From Pseudomonadota bacterium (GTDB lineage: Bacteria > Pseudomonadota > Alphaproteobacteria > Kiloniellales > J153), in assembly GCA_022572105.1 (NCBI GenBank), contig JACZWN010000045.1, forward strand, positions 1,920 to 18,152: a stretch of DNA of 16,233 nucleotides. The letters are read 5' to 3'. A program made the translations under genes and the position numbers. A model generated the notes under the pieces. That model worked only from the letters and a program-made list of their open reading frames with translations, ran no database searches and was not told where the DNA came from. Every line of letters begins with the position of its first letter. The stretch's first letter is position 1. This document shows, in pieces, positions 1-6,573 of the stretch.

Positions 1-1
1 G

Positions 2-220
2 GCCCGCATCTACGCGCTGAAATACGTGCTGTCGCTGGGCGTGAGCTCGGTCGCGGTGCCGATGATCGCTTGGCTGCACCTGGCCGAGGCGCCCGCCGGC
101 AACGGCTTCGTCGGGCTCTATATCGCGCTCGCCGTGGCCGCCGCGGTCCTGGTCGCGGTCAGCCTGCTGCTGCCCGGGCGGCGCGAGTTGGCGGCCATGG
201 TCCAGGCCGCCGAGGGATAA
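2..220 (+). CDS. C-terminal end of an integral membrane transporter (MFS-like), partial
   Basis: The reading frame is already open at the left window edge and runs about 72 codons to a TAA at 218-220. The visible protein is mostly two hydrophobic stretches, one around VSSVAVPMIAWLH and one around FVGLYIALAVAAAVLVAVSLLLP, joined by a short loop (EAPAGNG) and ending in a charged tail (GRRELAAMVQAAEG). Two closing membrane helices with a short cytoplasmic tail are typical of the end of a major facilitator superfamily permease, but other polytopic transporters end the same way. The GTG at 26 lies inside the protein and is not its start. The membrane character is clear; the family is inferred and the substrate unknown. 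Confidence 0.6.
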   Translation, partial: ARIYALKYVLSLGVSSVAVPMIAWLHLAEAPAGNGFVGLYIALAVAAAVLVAVSLLLPGRRELAAMVQAAEG

Positions 221-246
221 GGCCGCGAACCTTCCCGAGACCCCCC

Positions 247-291
247 TCAACTCCACGGAAACGGGCTGTGGCTGGTCGGGTGCAGGCGGCC
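247..291 (-). pseudogene. Remnant duplicate of a DAO oxidoreductase 3' end
   Basis: On the minus strand this segment reads GRLHPTSHSPFPWS then TGA, the same last 14 residues as the complete oxidoreductase at 1842-3188, and 43 bases (249-291) are identical to 1844-1886. The match continues past the stop with a one-base indel in the C-run, so one copy ends in TGA and the other in TAG. Nothing upstream of the shared segment (292 onward) resembles the oxidoreductase. It is therefore a non-functional 3' tail left by duplication, insertion or deletion. Confidence 0.7.
249..291. repeat. 43-bp perfect direct repeat, copy 1
   Basis: Identical base for base to 1844-1886 and in the same orientation. 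The two copies bracket a 1.55-kb block holding the DUF4242 gene and the GlxA-like regulator. Confidence 0.85.
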
Positions 292-310
292 GCCCGGTTC
301 ATCATTGGCT

Positions 311-628
311 TTACGAGACGGTCGCGAGTTGCGGCTCCTCGGTCTGCTCGGCCCGCGCCCCCGCGGTGGTCGGGTCGAACAGCTTGGCGACCTCCGTGAT
401 CTTGGTCGCGGGGAAGCCGCTCAGTTCCGCATGGCGGTGGATGATCGCCTCGTCCTTGGCCAGGTAGACACAGAACGTCTTGTTCGCGGCCACGTAGGAC
501 ATGACCCACTGGATGTCCGGGGCCAGTTCGGCCAGCGCGGCATTGGATTTCTCCGCCGCCCCCTTGAGCTGTTCCCGGTCCAGGCTTCCGACCTCCGGGA
601 TGTCGCGCTCGATGATGTAGCGTCGCAT
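311..628 (-). CDS. DUF4242 family small protein (nickel-binding-like ferredoxin fold)
   Basis: A 105-residue protein beginning MRRYIIERDIPEVG. Its core (IQWVMSYVAANKTFCVYLAKDEAIIHRHAELSGFPATKITEV and the following FDPTT) has the recognisable DUF4242 pattern: an RYIIERDIP first strand, a central WVxSYV/CVYLA hairpin and an HAxxxGFPAxxI helix near the end. A characterised relative, SCO4226 of Streptomyces, binds nickel, but the general role is unknown. An ATG at 634 is also in frame; I prefer 628 because the AAAGGA stretch lies seven bases before it, whereas it is almost touching the 634 start. The gene is divergent from the GlxA-like regulator, sharing a roughly 200-bp upstream region, so it is a plausible target of that regulator (inference). 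Confidence 0.85.
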   Translation of the reverse strand: MRRYIIERDIPEVGSLDREQLKGAAEKSNAALAELAPDIQWVMSYVAANKTFCVYLAKDEAIIHRHAELSGFPATKITEVAKLFDPTTAGARAEQTEEPQLATVS

Positions 629-783
629 ATCCATATCCTTTCAATTCCTGCAATGACTGCTTGAGGTGCACTCAGCTGGTTTCGGGGTTGATCCCCGGCG
701 GCGGCCCCGCGCTGGGCGTGGGTCCGCCCCCTCTCCACGGGGCGTAAGATCGGCGAATCGGGGCCTTGCCGCAAGACGGCGGT

Positions 784-805
784 AATGACATATTACATGG
801 TCATT
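784..805. promoter_or_regulatory. Inverted repeat in the DUF4242/regulator divergent region (candidate operator)
   Basis: AATGAC (784-789) and GTCATT (800-805) form perfect 6-base arms with a 10-base spacer, about 20 bases before the regulator start. A second, overlapping dyad is GTAAT-gacat-ATTAC at 782-796. The segment is AT-rich compared with the surrounding DNA, as expected near a promoter. That it binds the regulator is inference. Confidence 0.3.
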
Positions 806-824
806 TCGGCCAAGACAGTGTGTC

Positions 825-1814
825 ATGCTCGATGTCACGATTCTTTTCCTCGAAGGTGGCCATTCATCGACCGCGGTCGGGCCGATGGAAGTCTTCGGTT
901 CGGCCGGGGTCTTGTGGAACGCCCTCCACGGGCAGGAGAGGGAGCCCTATTTTCGGGTGTCCACCGCCTCGATCGACGGTGGCCCGGTGCATGCCGAGGG
1001 ACCGGTAAGACTTATCCCTGAGCACGCCATCTCCGCGATCCGGAAAACCGACCTCATCCTGGTGCCGTCCGGTGGCCTGGATATCGATTCCATGGCGACG
1101 CGTAACGCGGAGGCCATTGCGTGGATGCGCAAATGGCGAAGGAAGGGCGCCGCGATCGCCGGCGTCTGCTCCGGGGTGGCGCTGCTCGCGGATTCGGGTC
1201 TGTTGGACGGCAAGCGGGCGACGACCCACTGGGCCCTGGCCGAGGAGTACGCCCGCAGGTACCCGAAGGTCCGTTGGCAGCCCGAGTACATGGTGACGGA
1301 AGACGACAACCTGTTCTGTTGCGGTGGGGTGAACTCAGCGCTCGATCTCAGCCTCTATCTGGTCGAGAAGTATTGCGGCCGGGACATCGCCATGTTGTGC
1401 GCGAAGTCGCTGATCATCGAAATGCCGCGCATGTGGCAGTCGGGCTTTGCCGTGCTTCCGCTGCAAATCTCGCATCACGACGACGCCATCCGCCGGGCCG
1501 AGGAGTGGATTCACGGGAACTGGCAACGGGATGTCCGCGTCGACGACCTGGCCGCGCGGATGGGCATGAGCCCGCGCAACTTCGCGCGCCGCTTCAAGCT
1601 GGCGACCGGCGAAACACCGCTCGGCTATCTCCACGAGCTGCGCATCGCCGTGGCCAAGCGGCTGCTGGAGGACGATTACAGGACCATCCAGGAGGTCAGC
1701 AGCGCCGTCGGGTACGATGATGTTGCGTTCTTTCGGAACCTCTTCAAGCGCCACACCGGCGCTTCGCCCAGCGACTATCGCCGCCGCTTCGGGCGGACGA
1801 TCGCGGCCGAGTGA
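825..1814 (+). CDS. GlxA-family transcriptional regulator (DJ-1/PfpI domain + AraC HTH)
   Basis: A 329-residue regulator. Residues about 1-190 form a class I amidotransferase-like DJ-1/PfpI domain: it opens with a beta strand (LDVTILFLEGG), has VGPMEVFGSA, and carries the nucleophile-elbow motif GVCSGVALLADSGLLDG with Cys115, followed by ATTHW. From about residue 220 comes a double helix-turn-helix AraC domain: VDDLAARMGMSPRNFARRFK is the first HTH, and TIQEVSSAVGYDDVAFFRNLFKRHTGASPSDYRRRF is the second plus the family signature. Length and domain order match the family. Relatives such as GbdR, SouR and CdhR control betaine, sarcosine and carnitine use, which fits the DAO-type oxidoreductase next door; the specific ligand is inference. 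The upstream Shine-Dalgarno is weak, but the start fits the fold. Confidence 0.93.
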   Translation: MLDVTILFLEGGHSSTAVGPMEVFGSAGVLWNALHGQEREPYFRVSTASIDGGPVHAEGPVRLIPEHAISAIRKTDLILVPSGGLDIDSMATRNAEAIAWMRKWRRKGAAIAGVCSGVALLADSGLLDGKRATTHWALAEEYARRYPKVRWQPEYMVTEDDNLFCCGGVNSALDLSLYLVEKYCGRDIAMLCAKSLIIEMPRMWQSGFAVLPLQISHHDDAIRRAEEWIHGNWQRDVRVDDLAARMGMSPRNFARRFKLATGETPLGYLHELRIAVAKRLLEDDYRTIQEVSSAVGYDDVAFFRNLFKRHTGASPSDYRRRFGRTIAAE

Positions 1815-1821
1815 CGCGCGG

Positions 1822-1836
1822 GGTTAGGGCCTAACC
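1822..1836. terminator. Short palindrome between convergent genes (weak terminator candidate)
   Basis: GGTTAGG and CCTAACC flank a single G between the regulator stop (1814) and the oxidoreductase stop (1842). As RNA it would form a 6-bp stem with a 3-base loop on either strand. There is no U-tract, so only its place between convergent stops supports a terminator role. Confidence 0.25.
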
Positions 1837-1841
1837 TCCCC

Positions 1842-3188
1842 CTAACTCCACGGAAACGGGCTGTGGCTGGTCGGGTGCAGGCGGCCTTCGGCATAGCGCG
1901 AGAAGCGGAACGGCTCGAGCAGCGCGCTCACGCCGCCCAGGAGCTCCTCGGCGACCAGCTTGCCGACCCCGATCATCTTGTAGCCGTGGTTGGAGTCGGC
2001 GATCACGGTGACGTTCTCGCGGAAGCGGTCGAACACCGGGAAGGAATCGGGGGTGAAGCAGCCCAGGCCGCCCGAGGGCTCGCGGTTCTTGTAGAGCCCG
2101 ATCCGGCCCTCGAAGCGCTTCTGGCAGAAGGCGAGCGCCGAGCACCACATATGGGCGAAATTGTCGTCGACCACGAACTCGGGCGACTCGGGCCCATAGG
2201 GGTCGACCGCGACCTCGCCCGCCGGCCGCTCTACCTTGACCGGCATGGCGCCGCCCTGGATGCCGCCGAAGTTGGCGTCCGGCTTGTAGTAGATGCCCCA
2301 CATCTCCTCGGTGATCAGCGCGCCGTCGACGTCTGAATGCAGCGGCGCGTCGGTATCGACGTGGATGACCGGCGCCGTCGCGCCGTCGTTGGTCTTCTGC
2401 AGCGCCGGATCGACGCCCAGCGTCCCCTCCTCGAGCGCCCAGAAGCGCCACATGGGGATGTCCTCGTGCAGCGTGCCGTCCTTGCCCCTGATGGTAATGG
2501 TCTCGGGCAGATCGAGCATGGCCCAGAGCGCGTTGATCCAGGGCCCGACCGCGACCACGACCTGCTCGCAGCCGATCGTGCCCCGGTCGGTCTCGACGGC
2601 GGTGACGGCGTCCGAGCCGCGGCCGCTGGTGAAGCCGGTCACCGTGACCCCGGTCAGGATGCGCACGCCCAGGTTCTCGGCCTTGGCCGCCAGGCCATAG
2701 ATCGAGGCGGTGTTGTTGGCGTAGCCGCCCTTCTTCTCGTGCAGCACCGAGGTGATGCCCCGGGCCTGCCAGTCGTCGAACAGGCCCTTCATGTAGGCCG
2801 TGGAGTCGGCCGCGCCCTCGATGAAGACCGAGTCGTAGCCGATCGCCCGCTGCTGTTCGTGGATTTCGGCGACATCCGCGCGCATCGCCTCGGGCGAGAT
2901 CTGCAGGTAGCCGACCGGGTGGTAGCTGAACGCCTCGGGGTCGCTCTCCCAGACCTCGACGCACTGGGCCATGAGCTCGCGCATGGCCGGCTGGTAGTAG
3001 TTGTTGCGCACCACGCCGCAGGCGATGCCGCTGGCGCCGGCCGCGATCGCGGTCTTGTCGACCACCAGGATGTCCCGGCCGCCGCCCTTGCCTTGGGCCT
3101 CGAGCCTCTCGGCCAGGTGCCAGGCGGTCGAAAGGCCGTGAATTCCGGCCCCGATGATCAGGTACGTGACGTGGCGCGGCATGACCAT
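1842..3188 (-). CDS. FAD-dependent oxidoreductase, DAO family (sarcosine/dimethylglycine oxidase-like)
   Basis: A 448-residue flavoprotein predicted to oxidise an amine or N-alkylated amino acid. The N-terminal dinucleotide fold is clear: GAGIHG at 13-18 and Asp44 at the end of the second strand (ILVVDK), which would bind the FAD ribose. A GASG-IACGVVRNNYY segment follows, as in the DAO superfamily. Near the end are GCFTPDSFPVFD (Cys about 377) and NHGYKMIGVGKLVAEEL (about 400), equivalent to the GFSGHGFK motif of sarcosine oxidases. The Cys beside TPD recalls the covalent-flavin Cys of monomeric sarcosine oxidase but is spaced differently. I start at 3188 because a GGAGG sits eight bases upstream; the frame is open to 3518 but that extension has no family character. 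Substrate unknown. Its last 43 coding bases recur at 249-291. Confidence 0.9.
   Translation of the reverse strand: MVMPRHVTYLIIGAGIHGLSTAWHLAERLEAQGKGGGRDILVVDKTAIAAGASGIACGVVRNNYYQPAMRELMAQCVEVWESDPEAFSYHPVGYLQISPEAMRADVAEIHEQQRAIGYDSVFIEGAADSTAYMKGLFDDWQARGITSVLHEKKGGYANNTASIYGLAAKAENLGVRILTGVTVTGFTSGRGSDAVTAVETDRGTIGCEQVVVAVGPWINALWAMLDLPETITIRGKDGTLHEDIPMWRFWALEEGTLGVDPALQKTNDGATAPVIHVDTDAPLHSDVDGALITEEMWGIYYKPDANFGGIQGGAMPVKVERPAGEVAVDPYGPESPEFVVDDNFAHMWCSALAFCQKRFEGRIGLYKNREPSGGLGCFTPDSFPVFDRFRENVTVIADSNHGYKMIGVGKLVAEELLGGVSALLEPFRFSRYAEGRLHPTSHSPFPWS
1844..1886. repeat. 43-bp perfect direct repeat, copy 2 (functional gene end)
   Basis: This copy encodes the last 14 residues and part of the stop codon of the intact oxidoreductase, so it is probably the original; 249-291 is the detached copy. 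Confidence 0.85.
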
Positions 3189-3521
3189 GGCGGAGTCCTC
3201 CAGGGGTGTCTTGGGTTCACCTAAGCGCAAAGCGCAGGGCCGCACAATAGGAATGCGCACCGCGCCGTAGTGCCCAAGCGACCCCCCACTGGCGCCGATA
3301 CGACAGGGGACGGGCACGCGTTGGAGAAACAGGAAGCCCGCCGCAGAGTAGCGAAGGCGAGCGGGGAAAAAGCCGACCGAGATAGCTTCGTCGGCCCGGC
3401 GTCGGCCACAGCTCTGCCCTCGCGCAAAATTCCTGTTTTTTGCACCATCCCTCAGATAGGGTGTCTCCGTACAGGGTTGGAGGTACAACGCGGGCGGCAA
3501 GAACGCGCTGCGGGACATGTT
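3189..3521. other. Divergent intergenic region, no gene seen
   Basis: These 333 bases separate the minus-strand oxidoreductase from the plus-strand phosphoribosyltransferase. The left part is GC-rich like the host genes and holds the oxidoreductase ribosome binding site (GGAGG, revcomp of 3197-3201). From about 3420 the sequence becomes more AT-rich (for example a T-run at 3435-3440), which probably marks the left edge of the acquired two-gene unit and its promoter. I could not pick a convincing -35/-10 pair. An open plus-strand frame from 3270 is GC-rich shadow with no protein-family character. Confidence 0.5.
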
Positions 3522-4109
3522 ATGGCCAACTTCAAACCAAGGAAATTAATCGGAGAGTGGCGCGAGGGGTTCGCTCTCGATCTTCAGACACTCAGTAGCG
3601 AGTTTATGGGTCACGACGAATTTGGTCATCCGAGATTCGACACGAAACGTTCTGGTATTGGGGAGTTGCTCTATCAACTGAAATACAAGTCCAACATGGA
3701 CGCCGTCCAAGAGATCGTCAAAGCGGTAGAGAAGTTCATGAAAGCTTGGAACCCAACCGTTGACATTCTCGTTCCTGTCCCGCCGTCAACGTACCGCGCC
3801 GTGCAGCCCGTGCTTGTTCTGGCAAAAGCGATTGGCGAGCGGCTCAGAATTCCGTTGGCCGATTGTGTGACGAGAACGCGCGACATCCCGGAGCTGAAGA
3901 ACGTTTCTGACCTCGACGAAAGATTGAAACTTCTTGAGGGGCTGCACACCGTCGATAAGTCGGCCACGCGAGGCAAGAGCGTCTTGCTTTTCGACGATCT
4001 GTATAGATCGGGAGCCACGATGAACGCGATCACGACCGAGCTATACGAAGCTGGGAAAGCAACCGACGTGTTTGCCCTGGCGATCACGCGGACACGGAGC
4101 CACCAATGA
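3522..4109 (+). CDS. ComF-like phosphoribosyltransferase, first gene of a PRTase-SLOG pair
   Basis: A 195-residue type I phosphoribosyltransferase. The PRPP-binding signature is VLLFDDLYRSGAT at residues 154-166, with two adjacent acidic residues (158-159) and a small, hydroxyl-rich loop. Upstream, IGELLYQLKYK and VDILVPVPPSTYRAVQPVLVLAKAIGERL match the order seen in ComF-type proteins (an LKY element, then the PVP strand and the LA-helix). The N-terminal zinc ribbon of classical ComF is absent, and the base and nucleotide specificity cannot be read. The start is the ATG with GGGA seven bases before it. Its stop overlaps the next start in ATGA, so the two are translationally coupled. Base composition is clearly lower in GC than the flanking genes, suggesting horizontal acquisition. 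Role in the pair is unknown; nucleotide metabolism in a defence or signalling setting is inference. Confidence 0.85.
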   Translation: MANFKPRKLIGEWREGFALDLQTLSSEFMGHDEFGHPRFDTKRSGIGELLYQLKYKSNMDAVQEIVKAVEKFMKAWNPTVDILVPVPPSTYRAVQPVLVLAKAIGERLRIPLADCVTRTRDIPELKNVSDLDERLKLLEGLHTVDKSATRGKSVLLFDDLYRSGATMNAITTELYEAGKATDVFALAITRTRSHQ

Positions 4110-4660
4110 CGAAAGTCTTTATAGGCGGCTCGCGGCGCGCTTCCCGATTGGACGCTCAGTTTCGGGAGCGGCTAGATAATATCATGAAAAAGGGGTTCCC
4201 GATCGTAATAGGCGACGCAAACGGAGTTGATAAGGCCGTTCAACAATACCTCCACAGCAAACACTATCAGAACGTAGAGGTATTTTGTTCGAATGGGATT
4301 TGCAGAAATAACATTGGTAACTGGCCAACCCGTAGTATTCCGGTCGAGACTCGCGACCGAACCGCTGAATTTTATTCAGCGAAAGACCGCGTCATGGCGA
4401 AAGAGGCAACGGTCGGCTTGATGATGTGGGACGGAAGGAGTGTCGGAACCCTGCTCAACGTGTTCCGGCTTCTTAGCCTGAAAAAAAAGGCCGTGATTTA
4501 CACTGTTCCCGAGAAACGCTTTCTGGAGTTTCGGAGCGGTGTTGAGTGGGAAAATTTCATAGCAAGCCGTGATGTTGGGCTGAGGCACAAAGTCGAGCAA
4601 CGGGCCAAACTCGAAACTGCGCCGAAGAACCAGCCGTTCCAAAAATCGTTCTTCGGTTAG
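4106..4660 (+). CDS. SLOG-fold nucleotide-binding protein (DprA/YspA-like), second gene of the pair
   Basis: A 184-residue protein with a Rossmann-like SLOG pattern. The first strand ends in FIGGSR (5-10), the second in VIGDANGVDKAVQ (34-46), comparable with the GxxxGxD element of the YspA/DUF2493 SLOG group. A conserved-looking CRNNIGNW lies at 66-73 and the last core element is GLMMWDGRSVGT (104-115) with LNVFRLLSLKKKAVIY after it, equivalent to the PGGxGT-type phosphate-binding loop. Superfamily members bind or cleave nucleotides or nucleotide-derived ligands (LOG phosphoribohydrolases) or bind DNA (DprA). The 70-residue tail is charged and of unknown function. It overlaps the phosphoribosyltransferase by four bases. 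The unit has foreign-looking composition: 29 of 60 bases are G+C at 4201-4260 against 43 of 60 at 5041-5100. Fold assignment is fairly firm, activity unknown. Confidence 0.8.
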   Translation: MTKVFIGGSRRASRLDAQFRERLDNIMKKGFPIVIGDANGVDKAVQQYLHSKHYQNVEVFCSNGICRNNIGNWPTRSIPVETRDRTAEFYSAKDRVMAKEATVGLMMWDGRSVGTLLNVFRLLSLKKKAVIYTVPEKRFLEFRSGVEWENFIASRDVGLRHKVEQRAKLETAPKNQPFQKSFFG

Positions 4661-4746
4661 CGACGTGCACACCAGCCGGGCGCTGAGCGGCGGACCCTGG
4701 AACGAGCAGTGAGAGCGTTCAACTCCCCCTCCGAGTCATGCAGTAC

Positions 4747-4779
4747 GATCAGCAGGAACGGAACGGCTGATCTTGTTTT
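4747..4779 (+). terminator. Candidate intrinsic terminator of the PRTase-SLOG unit
   Basis: GATCAGC (4747-4753) and GCTGATC (4766-4772) form a perfect 7-bp stem with a 12-base loop, followed directly by TTGTTTT. It lies 87 bases past the SLOG stop in the right orientation. The stem is only moderately GC-rich. Confidence 0.45.
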
Positions 4780-4883
4780 CCTGAGCGGACCTACGGCAAA
4801 GCGGCGAGAAAGGGCTGCTCTTGGCCGAGGGTAGCCGTTCGCACCAATTTAAGAGAAAAGGATATCACTGCACCTAAAGAAGT

Positions 4884-4913
4884 GGTGGGCGGCGACTCTC
4901 GCCGCCGCCCACC
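4884..4913. promoter_or_regulatory. Strong 11-bp hairpin upstream of the second DAO oxidoreductase
   Basis: GGTGGGCGGCG (4884-4894) and CGCCGCCCACC (4903-4913) pair perfectly around an 8-base loop, 120 bases before the oxidoreductase start. On the minus strand it is followed by a short T-rich stretch (ACTTCTTT), so it could stop antisense transcripts; on the plus strand it could be a leader structure. Confidence 0.35.
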
Positions 4914-5032
4914 TGCTTGAGCATGGCGTTGATTACCGTCCGGTGCTGGATGATCTGATTCCGGGACTTGTCGCTGCCCGTTCCCAGCCCTATCGTCTGC
5001 GCCTCGCGTGGCACCGGGGAGGGAACCCGCGC

Positions 5033-6220
5033 ATGGCCGAAACCTACGACGCCGTCGTCGTCGGCGCCGGCGTGGTCGGCGCCTCGACCGCGTTCCACTT
5101 GGCCAAGCTGGGCGGCTTGAAGGTCTGCGTCGTGGATCGCGGCCCGGTCTGCGGCGGCGGCACGGCGAAGTCCTGCGCCATCGTGCGCAGCCACTATTCG
5201 GTGCCGAGCAACACCGCCCTTACCCTGCGCAGCCTGGAGATGTTTTACAGTTTCCCGGACTGGCTGGAGCAGACGGAGGCGGACGCCGGCTTCGTCAACT
5301 CGGGCTATCTCATCATTGCGTCCGAAGGGGATTTCGCCGACAAGCTGCGCGGCAACCTTTCCATGCAGGCGGACGTGGGGGCGGAGACCTTCGTGATCTC
5401 GCGCGAGGACGCGAGAGACCGCCACCCGCTGCTCGACCTGGAGGATGCGGCGGTCATCGGCTACGAGCCCAACTCGGGCTATGCCGACCCCTACCTGACG
5501 ACAACCAGTTTCATAAACGCCGCGCGCGCCAAGGGCACGGTGGTGAAAAGCGATTGCGCCGTGACGGGGCTCATCGAAAAGGCCGGGCGCGTGACCGGCG
5601 TGCGCACGCAGGACGGCGAACTCCACGCGGCCCACGTCATCTCGGCCATCGGGCCCTGGACGCGGACGCTGACCGACGGCCTCGGCCTCGAGATCCCGCT
5701 CGAGGTCTCGCGCCACATCGTTTTAACTTTTAGAGGCGCTGCGCCCTACGCGCCCGACCTGCCCATCGTCAAGGACCTGACCACGGCCAACAAGATGTAC
5801 TGCCGGCCGGCCAGCGGCGGCGTGGTGCTGGTTGGCACCGGCGACCACGGCGATCCGGTCGAGCACCCGGACGCCATGGACGAGAACGTCGCCGACGACT
5901 TCGTCCTGCATCAGGGCGGCCAACTGGCCCACCGCATGCCCAGCTTGGCCGAGGCCAGGCTGACCGCGAGCTGGGTCGGCCCCTACGACATCACGCCCGA
6001 CTGGAACCCGGTGCTGGGGGCCGCGCCGGGGCTGGACGGGTTGACGCTGGCGTTCGGATTCTCGGGGCACGGCTTCAAGCTGGCCCCGGCGGTGGGCCTC
6101 GCCCTGGCGCAGCAGGTGCTCGGCCGGGAACCCGACGTCGACATCGCGGCTTACGGGCTGGACCGCTTCGCCGAGGGCCGGCTGCTGACCGGCGTCTACG
6201 GCGTCGGTTCGATCTCCTAA
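5033..6220 (+). CDS. FAD-dependent oxidoreductase, DAO family (sarcosine oxidase beta-subunit-like)
   Basis: A 395-residue flavoenzyme. The FAD-binding fold opens at once: VVVGAGVVGAST with GxGxxG at 11-16 and Asp35 in VCVVDRG. GGGTAKSCAIVRSHYS follows in the position of the GGTSxxNxG-type flavin contact. The C-terminal signature GFSGHGFKLAPAVG (342-355) is typical of sarcosine/dimethylglycine-type oxidases, preceded by TPDWNPVLG. The position of the covalent-flavin Cys of monomeric sarcosine oxidase holds no Cys here (the segment reads SWVGPYDITPD), so FAD is probably non-covalent (inference). The ATG at 5033 follows GGGGAGGG at a good distance. The gene stands alone, without alpha, gamma or delta sarcosine oxidase genes beside it, so a single-subunit enzyme is likely. 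Its stop overlaps the convergent TfoX-like gene by four bases. Confidence 0.9.
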   Translation: MAETYDAVVVGAGVVGASTAFHLAKLGGLKVCVVDRGPVCGGGTAKSCAIVRSHYSVPSNTALTLRSLEMFYSFPDWLEQTEADAGFVNSGYLIIASEGDFADKLRGNLSMQADVGAETFVISREDARDRHPLLDLEDAAVIGYEPNSGYADPYLTTTSFINAARAKGTVVKSDCAVTGLIEKAGRVTGVRTQDGELHAAHVISAIGPWTRTLTDGLGLEIPLEVSRHIVLTFRGAAPYAPDLPIVKDLTTANKMYCRPASGGVVLVGTGDHGDPVEHPDAMDENVADDFVLHQGGQLAHRMPSLAEARLTASWVGPYDITPDWNPVLGAAPGLDGLTLAFGFSGHGFKLAPAVGLALAQQVLGREPDVDIAAYGLDRFAEGRLLTGVYGVGSIS

Positions 6221-6573
6221 CGCCTCTTGGGTTTCGGCCGGGTGAGGGCGTAGTCGATGGACTTTCTCGCCCAGGTGGCCAGTTTTCTCCTGTCCTCCCG
6301 GTAACTCCGGGGGACGACCACATAGTCCTTCTTGATCGGGCCGTTGGGGAAATAGCGCAGGGGCTTGGCGCCCTTCTTCTCGAGCCTGACCCGCGAGTCC
6401 TCGGGCAGTTTCAGCGCCAGGCCGACCGTGGTCAGGGTGATGCAAATACGCCCGTTGGCATAGGCCGCCGCGCCGCTGAAGAAGTGCTTGACCTCGAACT
6501 CGATCTCCGGCGGCAGCTTGCGGGCGGCCGGCGCGAGCAGGGCTTCCAGCTTTTCCAGGTATTCCTTGGCCAT
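6217..6573 (-). CDS. TfoX N-terminal domain protein
   Basis: A 118-residue protein consisting of one TfoX-N domain. Recognisable elements are the FFSGAAAYANGRICITL strand pair (family pattern MFGGxxxYxxGxxFAxL), GLALKLPEDSR, then KPLRYFPNGPIKKDYVVVPRSYREDRRKLATWARKSIDYAL. The tail KPKRR is basic. In gamma-proteobacteria TfoX/Sxy activates competence genes together with CRP, but short single-domain relatives like this are widespread and uncharacterised, and no competence genes surround it. The ATG at 6573 has only a weak Shine-Dalgarno. The last four bases overlap the stop of the convergent oxidoreductase. Confidence 0.85.
   Translation of the reverse strand: MAKEYLEKLEALLAPAARKLPPEIEFEVKHFFSGAAAYANGRICITLTTVGLALKLPEDSRVRLEKKGAKPLRYFPNGPIKKDYVVVPRSYREDRRKLATWARKSIDYALTRPKPKRR

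Larger units (their letters stand above)
4661..5032. other. Intergenic region after the PRTase-SLOG pair, no gene seen
   Basis: These 372 bases hold a candidate terminator (4747-4779), an AT-rich stretch around 4845-4880 that could carry the promoter of the following oxidoreductase, and an 11-bp hairpin (4884-4913). The frame upstream of the oxidoreductase start is open back to 4943 and beyond, but without family similarity or a ribosome binding site. No tRNA or integrase trace was found. Confidence 0.5.

Noticed and set aside
249..1886. Insertion sequence or integron-like element bounded by the 43-bp repeats
   Set aside because: No transposase, integrase or terminal inverted repeats were seen between the copies, and the repeat is explained as coding sequence of the oxidoreductase end.
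3189..3518. N-terminal extension of the first DAO oxidoreductase to 3518
   Set aside because: The extra 110 residues have no family similarity and precede the FAD fold, which should be close to the N-terminus; GGAGG before 3188 fits the true start.
3270..3521. Upstream extension of the phosphoribosyltransferase to 3270
   Set aside because: The added residues are basic and GC-rich without domain character, and an ATG with GGGA spacing exists at 3522.
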